Source: Amphritea opalescens (GTDB lineage Bacteria; Pseudomonadota; Gammaproteobacteria; Pseudomonadales; Balneatricaceae). From it: a DNA stretch of 64,000 nucleotides. The DNA is taken from assembly GCF_003957515.1 (NCBI RefSeq), contig NZ_RQXW01000001.1, positions 248,001-312,000 of the forward strand. The letters are read 5' to 3'. The position numbers and the translations under genes were made by a program. Below the pieces are notes generated by a model. The model saw only the letters and a list, made by a program, of their open reading frames with translations, did no database searches and had not been told where the DNA came from. The first letter of the stretch is position 1, and each line of letters opens with the position of its first letter. Positions 39,172 through 47,773 of this stretch are shown here, piece after piece.

Positions 39172-39690
39172 GTGTTAAGCACACTTGCCAAAATTTTACT
39201 TACTAGCACCTCAATAGCTCCTGTAGGCTTTACTTATGCGTGGGTGGCTTGGTTTGATGGCGAAAAAATATTTGCTGGCTTGGCTGTTGCCGCTTCATTA
39301 TTTCTAGTACTGGTTTGCATCTGGATGCTTCGCTATGCCAAGAAGAACCTAGAGCGCTTCAATTTTTCTGTAGCGACTGTTGAAGCTGCTGATCGTGAAA
39401 ATATGGGCTTTCTTCTTTTATATTTACTTCCGCTTTTTACTGCGAGTTTCACTGCACTAAACTGGACAGTCTGGGTTCCGACATTATTAATATTTGCCGT
39501 GATAACCAGTACTGGATATAGCTATCACTTCAATCCTCTTCTGGGCATCATGAAATGGCACTTTTATAAGGTAGGTACACCAGAGGGTGTAACTTACGTA
39601 CTTATCACAAAAAAAGAACTTAGGCATGCTAGCCAACCTTTAACAGTGGCTCAGTTAACAGAATATATAGTTATCGATGTAGAGGAATAA
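39172..39690 (+). CDS. kwaA: Kiwa antiphage system membrane protein KwaA
   Basis: 172-residue protein with four predicted membrane helices (about 4-28, 31-55, 78-98, 99-116). A short soluble C-terminal tail follows: SYHFNPLLGIMKWHFYKV, then GVTYVLITKKELR. This layout and tail, directly followed by a DUF4868 gene, is that of KwaA in the two-gene Kiwa system, where KwaA and KwaB form a membrane-linked complex that blocks phage. GTG 39172 is the start, seven bases after AAGGA; the overlapping ATG is out of frame. The base composition is more AT-rich than the flanking genes. Assignment is by pattern memory, not a search. Confidence 0.72.
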   Translation: MLSTLAKILLTSTSIAPVGFTYAWVAWFDGEKIFAGLAVAASLFLVLVCIWMLRYAKKNLERFNFSVATVEAADRENMGFLLLYLLPLFTASFTALNWTVWVPTLLIFAVITSTGYSYHFNPLLGIMKWHFYKVGTPEGVTYVLITKKELRHASQPLTVAQLTEYIVIDVEE

Positions 39691-39691
39691 C

Positions 39692-40579
39692 ATGACAGCG
39701 CAGCAGAATTTTTTCGCATTGATTAAGGACGATAGCGGCAGTTGTCAAATTAAACGAATTAGGGTAAATAATCCACTTCAGTCAGAGCTAATTCAAATAT
39801 TTGAAGATCAGCGAGTGTTCTTTGAGCAGGGAGTAGATACTGAAGTGAATTTTAATGGTGACTGGAAGCCAGACGCGAATGAAGTCCTCACTATTGATGA
39901 TATTAGTGAATCAACGTTGATGACTCGTGCAATCAATGCAAATGCATCATCTTTTGCTGATGTGAATATTTCCAATTTTTCAAATGAACCGATAAAGGCA
40001 ATATTTACAGGCCTAACTACAAATGGTCAAACCAAAGTGTTTGTTCAAAAATTTTCATCAAGACAGGCTCTTTCGCTAAATCAGCTCCCTCTAATAAAAA
40101 TGCAAACTGGCAATACGTTTGTAAAAACTACTGATGATATCTTTACGATTGATAATAAGTTAGTGGCAATCATTGAAGGCAATAGAACAAAATTTAAAAG
40201 CTTTCACAATGCTCGAATGGTTTTCGATCTATCAGAGTTTTATCGAGAAGCAACAGACGAAGACTTAACTCTGATGTCGCAACATGCTTCATTGGAAATT
40301 GCTGACCTTGCAAGTTTTCTCTCAGAAGCGGATACGCCAGTAAGAAAGATGGCGCACTCTATTGAGAGTTCGGGGGTATTAGACAACTATACTGTTACTC
40401 AAATATCCACAGCTGCGGCCAATTTTCCTGACATTCCAGTCGTTGTAAATAATGGCAAAATAATATTGCCAAGTGACAAGAAAGAACTCAAAGAAGTGCT
40501 TCACTTTTTATTAGAAGATATATATAAAGGGCCATTGTCTGGTAGCGATTACTTAACTAACTCTAAACGTGTTCGGTAG
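39692..40579 (+). CDS. kwaB: Kiwa antiphage system protein KwaB (DUF4868)
   Basis: 295-residue soluble protein. It opens NFFALIKDDSGSCQIKRIRV and ends with KIILPSDKKELKEVLHFLLE then GPLSGSDYLTNSKR, the characteristic end of DUF4868 proteins such as KwaB. In Kiwa, KwaB binds DNA and works with membrane KwaA. It starts two bases after kwaA, with GAGGAA as ribosome-binding site, so the two are one operon. The stop is three bases before an attC-like site, as expected of a compact integron cassette. No separate promoter is seen. Confidence 0.76.
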   Translation: MTAQQNFFALIKDDSGSCQIKRIRVNNPLQSELIQIFEDQRVFFEQGVDTEVNFNGDWKPDANEVLTIDDISESTLMTRAINANASSFADVNISNFSNEPIKAIFTGLTTNGQTKVFVQKFSSRQALSLNQLPLIKMQTGNTFVKTTDDIFTIDNKLVAIIEGNRTKFKSFHNARMVFDLSEFYREATDEDLTLMSQHASLEIADLASFLSEADTPVRKMAHSIESSGVLDNYTVTQISTAAANFPDIPVVVNNGKIILPSDKKELKEVLHFLLEDIYKGPLSGSDYLTNSKRVR

Positions 40580-40581
40580 CA

Positions 40582-40653
40582 TGCTAACAAGTCACTACAC
40601 TCGGAAATGTTACTCGCCTCTCTCTCAAAATTTTGATGAGTGAGGCGTTAGCA
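40582..40653 (+). other. attC-like recombination site A
   Basis: Perfect 7-base outer arms TGCTAAC (40582-40588) and GTTAGCA (40647-40653), three unpaired bases on each side (AAG, GGC), then inner arms TCACT (40592-40596) and AGTGA (40639-40643), and a folded middle with a TCAAAATTTTGA hairpin. This is the R''-L''-L'-R' layout of integron attC sites. It shares CACTCGGAAA-like and TACTCGC sequence with site B at 43495. Confidence 0.78.
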
Positions 40654-40713
40654 GCCAAAATTGACACAGCAATAGTCAATAATTTGATTAATTAGTTAAG
40701 AAGACTATATCTT

Positions 40714-43500
40714 ATGGGTTTTTTAAAAAGAGTATTTATTAAAAAAATTGTTGACGACCTTATTTCAATAAATGGGACTGAATTCGAATATTTCTGTAAG
40801 CCAGTTTTTGAAATTATAACTGGTGAATCGTCCATTCATAAAGGCAGTAATCTTTTTGCCAAGCCTATTAGTCGCACAGTTGATTTCTCAAATAATAATT
40901 TCGAAGTTGTTGGGCAATGTGGTACAGATAATAACTATTTTGATGTTTTTGGAAAAAATTTTGATGACCTGATAAAGTTAAAAGTAGAAAGTACGAAGCC
41001 TATCAAGGATGTTTTATCAGCGTTAAAAAATAGCGTTCAATGTTCAAAAATCATCCTTTTTGCTAATCAAGAGGCAAAAGGAGGTAGACTTGATAGTGTA
41101 AACAAAGTTATTCGGCATATTGGGATTGAAAAGGATGTGGTGATATTTGACTCAGAGGGTATCGCACAAATTATTGCTGATAATATTGGTAATCAAAAAT
41201 TTATTTTGTCGTTAATTGACTATCTACCTACAGCTAGTCAGATCTACTCCGCGATTTCTATGCAAAACGATCTTCCTACATTGCCATCTGACTTTATAAC
41301 TAGGGAAGATGAATCTCCTATTTTAGAATTGGTAAGCAGGAATAAAGTTTCTATTATTCATGGCGTAAGCGGAATTGGTAAAAGCAAGATTGCACTTGGA
41401 ATTGCTCACAAACTTAAGGGTGAATTTGACTCAATATTATGGGTGAATTTAGGTGAAAATGAAGATTTAAACTTCAAGTCAGTTAAAGTTGGTGACTTTG
41501 ATAAGAATCTAAACTTAGCTAATCTCTGCGCCACATACAAAACTCTTGTCATTCTCGACAATTTCTCAGGTAACGTTTCTGATGTTGAGGTTGAATTTGA
41601 AAAAATTTCTAGAGCTGAAAGTAGAGTACTAATTACTTCACTGGGAAGGTCTGCGAGAAGGGAGATCTGTTTTCATCTGTCGGAAATGAATATCGAGGAA
41701 TCGAAAAAATTTATAAATAGAAATATAGATATTGATAGTAAACATGTTGACGAAATTGTTGATCATATAGGAGGCCACCCTCTCTGTTTGGAACTTGTGT
41801 GTCAGATAATCAGAGAGGAAGAATATAGTAGCTCAGAATTAGATAATTTCCTTGTAGAAATATCTCAAATATCGGAAGAAGTTGTTAGAGGTAAATCCCA
41901 GACAATATCAGATCTGGTAATTGGAAAGTATTCAGAAAAGTTTCACAGAGAGTTTGCTTTAATCTCTCTAATAGATTCTGAGCAAATTAGCAATTTTATC
42001 TTTAATAAGATTCTCGGAATGAAGGCGATCAGGAATCTTGAAAAGTTGTCTCTAATAATTCGTTCAGGAATTAATCATTCTAGTATTCATTCTGTTGTTC
42101 TGCTTTCGATTAATAATTTGTCCAATCTTTCACATGAAAGAGAGCAGTTGAAAGATGAGATTTGCGAAGTTCTTTTGGTAGAAAATGAGTTTAAGAGATC
42201 TAGTTATTATAGTTTTTGCGTAATGCATAATAAGCTTTTAAATGAACTGTACAAGCAAGATTTAAGTGATATAAATCGAAAAGCTTTGTTATATGCAATA
42301 ATTCAAACTACAGATAACTTAGTTTTCAAATCTGATCTGATAGATGAGGTTGAAAAATTCGATCTAAGCCATAACAACATGGAAGATCTGCTTTTGCTGA
42401 TAGAGAAGCTAGAGTTAAGGTTGATATCAGTAGATAGAAAGCAGAATGAAGACGAATATCAGTTTGAAGCAGAACAGGTAATTAAAAAGCTAGATGAAAT
42501 CAACTTGAATCTTACTGATAAATCAAACATAAGATTACTTGTTGAGCACCACATCGCAAAAATCTACTTCTGGAAAGGCGACGCTGCTACTGCGAAAAGA
42601 TTATTTACAGATTTACTATGTAAGTTCCCAAATAGTGAGCAGTGTATGCTGCAACTGGCAAGAATTTACGATAACGAAAAATCATATGATAAGGTTGAGA
42701 AATACGTTGAAACTTTTTTGAGTAATATCAATCCAGAACAATCGTATTCAGTTGTTCTTTCTTTTTACGATTTAATATCTAACTCACAGTACACGTCTTG
42801 CAGAGAAAAATATATACAGAACCGAGTTGAGGACTTTGTTTCAGATATATCTGCAACATTGCGATCCTCGTTTGACCATCCATACAGAGTACTCAGTTCT
42901 CTATCAAGTTATCTTGGATATAATTTGCCAGAAGCGTTTGAGTCCCTTTGCTCAAACTTACCTGCTCCTGATAATGTAATTGAAAATAAAAAGCTTATGA
43001 TGGCGTATGCTGATATACAGATGTCTTTATATCGTTTATATAAGTACAGTCAGCGCCAAGATAGAGAACAAAAACTAAATGAAACTTCTAAGCTTGCAGA
43101 GCAATACTATATAGAATGTCAGCCAGCTAATGATTTCGATAACCTAAAAGTTGCGAAGTTTTTTATCGAGATAGAGAAATACAAAAAGGCGAGATATTAT
43201 CTTAATAAGATTGAAAAAAAAGACCCTTTTTATTATCAGAACGCTGCCAAGCAACTTAGGGGAGTTAATGATGACAAGGGGGCGATTATCGCTATTGATG
43301 AGGCAATCACAGGGGCTCAACGTGGTGATTGTAAAACTTGGTTTCTGTCGAGCTTTTTGAACGATAAAGCAGAAATACTTAATAGGTCAGACACGGATAA
43401 AGCCCTCGAAGTACTTGCTGAAGCAATCGAGAAGCAAAATAACCCTAAAACGAAGAAAGCTTGGCAAGCTAAGGCTGATCGATGGGCGGAACGCTGCTAA
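40714..43500 (+). CDS. STAND/NB-ARC-like ATPase with N-terminal nuclease-like domain and TPR-like C-terminus
   Basis: 928 residues, no membrane helix. N-terminal about 1-170 resembles PD-(D/E)xK nuclease-like domains: GTEFEYF (Glu23), then Asp57, Glu64 and Gln68 in VDFSNNNFEVVGQCG, though the usual lysine is absent. The NTPase has Walker A GVSGIGKS at 217-224, Walker B LVILD at 278-282, and GGHPLCLEL at 353-361, an NB-ARC-type landmark. After about 560 the protein is helical with TPR-like units (HHIAKIYFWKGDAATAKRLF). Such tripartite STAND proteins act as phage sensors (Avs and relatives); antiviral action here is inference. Its stop codon lies within attC site B. Confidence 0.8.
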   Translation: MGFLKRVFIKKIVDDLISINGTEFEYFCKPVFEIITGESSIHKGSNLFAKPISRTVDFSNNNFEVVGQCGTDNNYFDVFGKNFDDLIKLKVESTKPIKDVLSALKNSVQCSKIILFANQEAKGGRLDSVNKVIRHIGIEKDVVIFDSEGIAQIIADNIGNQKFILSLIDYLPTASQIYSAISMQNDLPTLPSDFITREDESPILELVSRNKVSIIHGVSGIGKSKIALGIAHKLKGEFDSILWVNLGENEDLNFKSVKVGDFDKNLNLANLCATYKTLVILDNFSGNVSDVEVEFEKISRAESRVLITSLGRSARREICFHLSEMNIEESKKFINRNIDIDSKHVDEIVDHIGGHPLCLELVCQIIREEEYSSSELDNFLVEISQISEEVVRGKSQTISDLVIGKYSEKFHREFALISLIDSEQISNFIFNKILGMKAIRNLEKLSLIIRSGINHSSIHSVVLLSINNLSNLSHEREQLKDEICEVLLVENEFKRSSYYSFCVMHNKLLNELYKQDLSDINRKALLYAIIQTTDNLVFKSDLIDEVEKFDLSHNNMEDLLLLIEKLELRLISVDRKQNEDEYQFEAEQVIKKLDEINLNLTDKSNIRLLVEHHIAKIYFWKGDAATAKRLFTDLLCKFPNSEQCMLQLARIYDNEKSYDKVEKYVETFLSNINPEQSYSVVLSFYDLISNSQYTSCREKYIQNRVEDFVSDISATLRSSFDHPYRVLSSLSSYLGYNLPEAFESLCSNLPAPDNVIENKKLMMAYADIQMSLYRLYKYSQRQDREQKLNETSKLAEQYYIECQPANDFDNLKVAKFFIEIEKYKKARYYLNKIEKKDPFYYQNAAKQLRGVNDDKGAIIAIDEAITGAQRGDCKTWFLSSFLNDKAEILNRSDTDKALEVLAEAIEKQNNPKTKKAWQAKADRWAERC

Positions 43501-43566
43501 CAAAGCGCTGTACTCGGAAAGATTATTCGCGGCGCTCCCAATTTTCCTGTGAACGCGGCGTTATGT
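43495..43566 (+). other. attC-like recombination site B
   Basis: Left arm TGCTAAC (43495-43501) overlaps the stop codon of the STAND gene; right core GTTATGT (43560-43566). Three unpaired bases AAA and GGC separate inner arms GCGCT and AACGC, which pair with one mismatch. The middle shares CTGTACTCGGAAA and ATTCGC with site A. The size, 72 bases, equals site A. Confidence 0.72.
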
Positions 43567-43599
43567 GCGCTTGAACTATAGCCAACATAGGGAAACGTG

Positions 43600-44001
43600 A
43601 TGACTCATTATTTTGGTTCTTGTCTGTGTGGCAATGCAAAATTTGAAGTGCAAGGACATTTCGATGGCTTTTACCTCTGTCATTGTAAGTATTGTCAAAA
43701 GGATACCGGGTCTGCTCATGCGGCCAACTTATTGTCGAAGTCAGCTAAGTTGACTTGGTTGGCGGGTTCCGATTCTGTGACTACCTTCACGCTTGCAGGT
43801 ACTCGCCACAAAAAAAGTTTTTGTAAGGTTTGCGGTTCAGCCTTGCCAAGCACTCATGACACAGGTCTTTTAGTTATTCCCGCTGGGTGTTTGGACACGG
43901 AAGTATCAATCTCGCCAACAGCTCATATCTTTACCTCTAGCAAAGCTGTTTGGGACGAGGGGTTAGGGGACGTGCCAGAGTTCGAGGGGCTGCCAGAGTG
44001 A
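43600..44001 (+). CDS. GFA family protein in cassette position 3
   Basis: 133-residue protein with the zinc pattern of the GFA/CENP-V fold: GSCLCGNAKFEV, CHCKYCQKDTGSAHA and FCKVCGSALPS. Only 33 bases separate it from attC site B, so it lies in cassette position. Start ATG 43600 after AGGGAA; a GTG immediately before is less likely. No attC was found after it, so the right end of the cassette array is unclear. Substrate unknown. Confidence 0.83.
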   Translation: MTHYFGSCLCGNAKFEVQGHFDGFYLCHCKYCQKDTGSAHAANLLSKSAKLTWLAGSDSVTTFTLAGTRHKKSFCKVCGSALPSTHDTGLLVIPAGCLDTEVSISPTAHIFTSSKAVWDEGLGDVPEFEGLPE

Positions 44002-44075
44002 GCAGCTATCACATAATGGAGTTACCTGTGGTGTAGCGGCTGCCCACTTGCTGCCCTTTAACGTCTAACTTTAAA

Positions 44076-44120
44076 CAGAGCGACGATGCCAGCCTTTCAA
44101 CGCTAATCATCGTCTCTCTG
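44076..44120 (-). terminator. Probable terminator of acnA
   Basis: Arms CAGAGCGACGATG and CATCGTCTCTCTG pair with one mismatch around a 19-base loop; on the minus strand TTT follows. It lies between the convergent GFA gene and acnA. Confidence 0.55.
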
Positions 44121-44151
44121 TATTGGTCGGCCGTTGAGTTCGGTCAACCGG

Positions 44152-46869
44152 TTAGGTGTTCGCGGCGATAATGTCCCGTAACACCATCGGCAAGATGCCT
44201 TTATGACGTATTTGATCCAGTTCCGATGAGGTATCTACACGGGAAAGCAGTTCTATTGTCTGCGATGATCCATCCGCACGGCGAATCGTCAGCGCCACAG
44301 AGCCCCTCGGTTCTAGTGTATTGATACCCTTCAAATCAAAGGTTTCTGAGCCATCCAGATTGAGAGAGGCGCGCGTGACCCCTTGCGGCAGTTGCAGTGG
44401 TAAAACACCCATGCCGACTAGATTGGATTTATGTATCCGTTCAAAGCTTTCAGCAATAATCGCCTTAACGCCCAGCAAAGCAGGCCCTTTAGCGGCCCAA
44501 TCCCGTGACGATCCTGTGCCATAGAGTTTGCCGCCAAACACCAGAGTAGGAGTGCCTTCTTCACGGTAACGCGCAGCAGCATCGTAAATCGACATTTGTG
44601 CGGGTTCACCTTCAGACGGGTGGTAGCTAGTGACCGCGCCAGTGGTGCCAGGTAGCATCAGGTTTCTAGCTTTACCATTACCAAAAATACTGCGTAGCAT
44701 CACGTGGTGGTTGCCTCGGCGTGCGCCGAGTGATGTCAGGTCGCTCTCGGCAACACCTTGTGAGATCAGGTACTCGCCAGGAGGGGAGTCGGGACGTATA
44801 CGGCTCACCGGTGAAATATGGTCGGTGGTTGTATTGTCATCACACATCACCAGCATGCGCGCCCCAGAGATATTGTTTAACGCGTCCTCGGGTGGCTCCA
44901 CTGAGAAACCATCAAAGAAAGAGATTTCTTGGATGTAGGTTGAATCGGGATCCCAGTCATAAACGGGGCCGGTCGGCGATGCCAATTTCTGCCATGTATC
45001 AGGACCGTCGAGAGAGTTCTCATAGGTTTCTCTGAAGGCTTTCGGGTCCATGCATGCATGCATGGTCTGAGTGATTTCGGCGTTGCTCGGCCAGATATCT
45101 TTAAGGAAAACATCGTTTCCTTTTGCATCCTGACCGATGGGCTGAGTACTCACATCGATATTGACGTTGCCCGCAATGGCCATGGCAACCACCAGCGGTG
45201 GTGACATCAGGAAGTTGGTATCAACATCTGGATGTACGCGGCCTTCAAAGTTCCGGTTACCGGATAAAACAGAGGCGGCGATAATATCGTGGTCCTGCAA
45301 TGCTTTTTCAATACTCGGTGCCAGAGGGCCAGAATTGCCCACGCAGGTTGTACAGCCATAACCGGCGGTATTAAAGCCCAGTGCATCCAAGTGCTGTTGT
45401 AGTCCCGCCTTGGTTAAAAAGTCGGTTGCAACCGGTGACCCCGGTGCCAAGGATGTTTTAACGCCATCTGGGACTGTCATTCCAAGCTCATTAGCTTTCT
45501 TGGCAAGCAAACCCGCCGCAATCAATAAGCCCGGATTCGATGTATTGGTGCAGGAGGTAATCGCGGCAATCACAATATCGCCGTCTTTTAACGCCCGTTG
45601 AGGTAAGGGGACGTAAATACCGGCGTCGTCTGCTTTCATCGGCGTCACGTTAACCACTTCAGGTTTGCGATCGCCTTCGGCCGCCGCTTGTCTGAAAACA
45701 TTGCCAAGCTCAGCCAGCGGTAGTCTGTCTTGAGGTCTTTTAGGACCGGCCACCGATGTCTCAACCGTGGAGAGATCCAGCTGAAGAAGATCTGTGTAGC
45801 AAGGTAGGGACTGGCCTGGTGTCCAAGTCATGTTTTGTGCTTTATAAAAAGCCAGTGGCAGATCGCCATCACGACCTGTTGCTCTCAGATACTCGGCAGA
45901 GACTTCATCAAATGGGAAGAATCCCATAGTGGCGCCATATTCAGGCGACATGTTGGCGACGGTTGCACGGTCAGGCAGGGAGAGGTTGGCACAGCCTTCA
46001 CCAATGTATTCAACAAACTTGCCTACAACACCGCCCGGATAGTTTCGCAACATTTCAGTGATCGTCAGCACCAAGTCCGTCGCCGTGACGCCTTCTCTTA
46101 ATGCGCCGGTGAGTTCAACGCCCACCACTTCGGGTGCCAGCATCTGCATCGGTTGGCCAAGCATCGATGCTCCGGCTTCAATGCCGCCAACGCCCCAGCC
46201 CACAATACCTAAGGCGTTCGCCATTGGCGTATGGCTATCCATACCAATGAGTGTATCCGGTGCCATCAGTCCTTTGATGTTGAGGTAGCCCTGTGCCAGA
46301 TACTCTAGGTTAACCTGATGCACAATGCCGGTTTGTGGGGGAATAATTCTGATGGTGTCGAATGCCTGCGCACCCCATTTAAGAAAGGCATAACGTTCTA
46401 CGTTTCTGGCGGCCTCCAGCTCTCCATTGATTCTGAGAGAAGCAGGGCTGCCGGTATTGTCCATTGTTACCGTATGATCGATTACAAGATCTGCGCGGAC
46501 TAGAGGTTCAATGATCGCGGGGTCCATGCCCATGCGTTGAACGGCTGAACGCATCGCAGCAAAATCCACAATGGCGGGTGTGCCACTCAGATCATGCATC
46601 AGCACGCGACCGGCCGTAAAAGGGATTTCGATCGGCTTTTTGCCTTGAGCTTCTGTCCAGCTTCCTAGCGCCTGAACCTGCTCAGCGGTGACGCCGTTTT
46701 GGCCCACATTTCGCGCGATACCTTCTAGGATAGGGCGAAGAGAAAAGGGCAGATCATCAAGGTTTATACCAAATCGTTCAGCGGTATCTGGAAGGCTATG
46801 GTAGCTATGCGCCGTTCCGGGAAGTGTTTTAATGGAACGGGATGGATCAAAATCGATAGGACTTGTCAT
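44152..46869 (-). CDS. acnA: Aconitate hydratase A
   Basis: Interconverts citrate and isocitrate in the TCA cycle; the iron-regulatory-protein-like aconitase. 905 residues with iron-sulfur cysteines in AAITSCTNTSNP and GYGCTTCVGNSG. IGMDSHTPMANALGIVGWGVGG, SVLSGNRNFEGRVHP and the C-terminal swivel domain YGTGSSRDWAAKGP are present. The sequence is AcnA-like rather than AcnD. GAGGT precedes ATG 46869. A 20-base perfect palindrome lies 154 bases upstream. Two further aconitases follow within 7 kb. Confidence 0.94.
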   Translation of the reverse strand: MTSPIDFDPSRSIKTLPGTAHSYHSLPDTAERFGINLDDLPFSLRPILEGIARNVGQNGVTAEQVQALGSWTEAQGKKPIEIPFTAGRVLMHDLSGTPAIVDFAAMRSAVQRMGMDPAIIEPLVRADLVIDHTVTMDNTGSPASLRINGELEAARNVERYAFLKWGAQAFDTIRIIPPQTGIVHQVNLEYLAQGYLNIKGLMAPDTLIGMDSHTPMANALGIVGWGVGGIEAGASMLGQPMQMLAPEVVGVELTGALREGVTATDLVLTITEMLRNYPGGVVGKFVEYIGEGCANLSLPDRATVANMSPEYGATMGFFPFDEVSAEYLRATGRDGDLPLAFYKAQNMTWTPGQSLPCYTDLLQLDLSTVETSVAGPKRPQDRLPLAELGNVFRQAAAEGDRKPEVVNVTPMKADDAGIYVPLPQRALKDGDIVIAAITSCTNTSNPGLLIAAGLLAKKANELGMTVPDGVKTSLAPGSPVATDFLTKAGLQQHLDALGFNTAGYGCTTCVGNSGPLAPSIEKALQDHDIIAASVLSGNRNFEGRVHPDVDTNFLMSPPLVVAMAIAGNVNIDVSTQPIGQDAKGNDVFLKDIWPSNAEITQTMHACMDPKAFRETYENSLDGPDTWQKLASPTGPVYDWDPDSTYIQEISFFDGFSVEPPEDALNNISGARMLVMCDDNTTTDHISPVSRIRPDSPPGEYLISQGVAESDLTSLGARRGNHHVMLRSIFGNGKARNLMLPGTTGAVTSYHPSEGEPAQMSIYDAAARYREEGTPTLVFGGKLYGTGSSRDWAAKGPALLGVKAIIAESFERIHKSNLVGMGVLPLQLPQGVTRASLNLDGSETFDLKGINTLEPRGSVALTIRRADGSSQTIELLSRVDTSSELDQIRHKGILPMVLRDIIAANT

Positions 46870-47718
46870 ATTTTATACCTCACGCAGATGGGACATTGAT
46901 GAACCTATAACCTGTTTGGCACGAGCCGCCGATCATTGTTGGAGCGACTCGATCTTCTTATGGGTCATATATTCAGTCGTCAAACGAACCGCTATTACCT
47001 GCTGTATCAATGGTTACTTTATTAGAATTGTCGACAATTCTAGAGGATAAGTAGCTTAAAGCAAGATTATTGGCCGTTATTTTGTCTTAATTACATACAA
47101 TCTAAGACTATTGGCTAGTGTCCGCCGCCTGTTTTGGGAATGTGTTAAGGCTTAGTTCCTTTGCGCTATGCGAAATGACGGGGCTGCTGAGTTGAATGAA
47201 TAAAGGGGCATCGGCTGACTCAACGCTAGGTAGCGAGCGATCTCGTGCCCTGATCAGTTCAAGCGAGTGCGGGGGAGGCTGGGTGCAGGTCGATCGTGCA
47301 ACTTTCTCTGCCTGAGTGATGGGTTAGTGCCTATTAATTGTCTGTTGGTTGCTACAGAGATACTCACCCTAGCCGTGCCCGATGGTTTCGACGGTTCGAG
47401 TTCTTCTGAAGTGGGCCAGAATCTAGCCATGATTGATGCTGTCTGAGTGATTGATGCAAACACCGTAGAAAAAGCCCGTTAAATCGCTGTATAATGTAAG
47501 GCGATTGAACCACTCTGGCCAACTCTGAAAATTAAGTATCCGCCTAATGGATTGATGTACTTAGTTAAAGAAGGCCTGCCATATTTGCAAAATAAACATG
47601 GATGCCTACCACCAATGTATACCATCTGAAACACGTTAATTTTGCTATTATTTATTTTATTTATATCGACTATAGGCTTAATTTAAATTGTTTTTATTGA
47701 GCTGTTTATAACTTTCCT
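46870..47718. other. Long intergenic region between divergent acnA and the AcnB variant
   Basis: About 900 bases in all up to the next start. It holds the palindrome at 47023-47042 near acnA and the promoter of the AcnB variant at 47697-47724. Between them only short unsupported frames occur, one on the minus strand at 47254-47463. Confidence 0.45.
47023..47042. promoter_or_regulatory. 20-base perfect palindrome, probable GntR-type operator
   Basis: TAGAATTGTCGACAATTCTA reads the same on both strands. The core TTGTCGACAA resembles operators of FadR-subgroup GntR regulators, including those of propionate/methylcitrate genes. Placed 154 bases ahead of acnA. The binding protein is not in the window. 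Confidence 0.55.
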
Positions 47719-47724
47719 TATAAT
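47697..47724 (+). promoter_or_regulatory. Sigma70 promoter of the AcnB variant
   Basis: TTGAGC at 47697-47702 and a perfect TATAAT at 47719-47724, spacer 16, about 50 bases before the start codon. Confidence 0.62.
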
Positions 47725-47773
47725 CTGTCGCCGATTCATAATTAGAATTAACTGAGACGAGACGCCTGACGCT

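Noticed and set aside
39172-40579. Toxin-antitoxin pair
   Set aside because: Both genes are too long, the first is a four-helix membrane protein and the second matches the DUF4868 pattern, which fits Kiwa better.
39000-44001. Prophage or genomic island with tyrosine integrase
   Set aside because: No integrase, tRNA or phage structural gene is seen; attC-like sites explain the boundaries.
44152-46869. AcnD-type 2-methylcitrate dehydratase
   Set aside because: The sequence follows AcnA throughout and there is no prpF, prpB or prpC nearby.
47254-47463. 69-residue minus-strand frame between acnA and the AcnB variant
   Set aside because: TTG start, no ribosome-binding site and no similarity recognised; likely chance.
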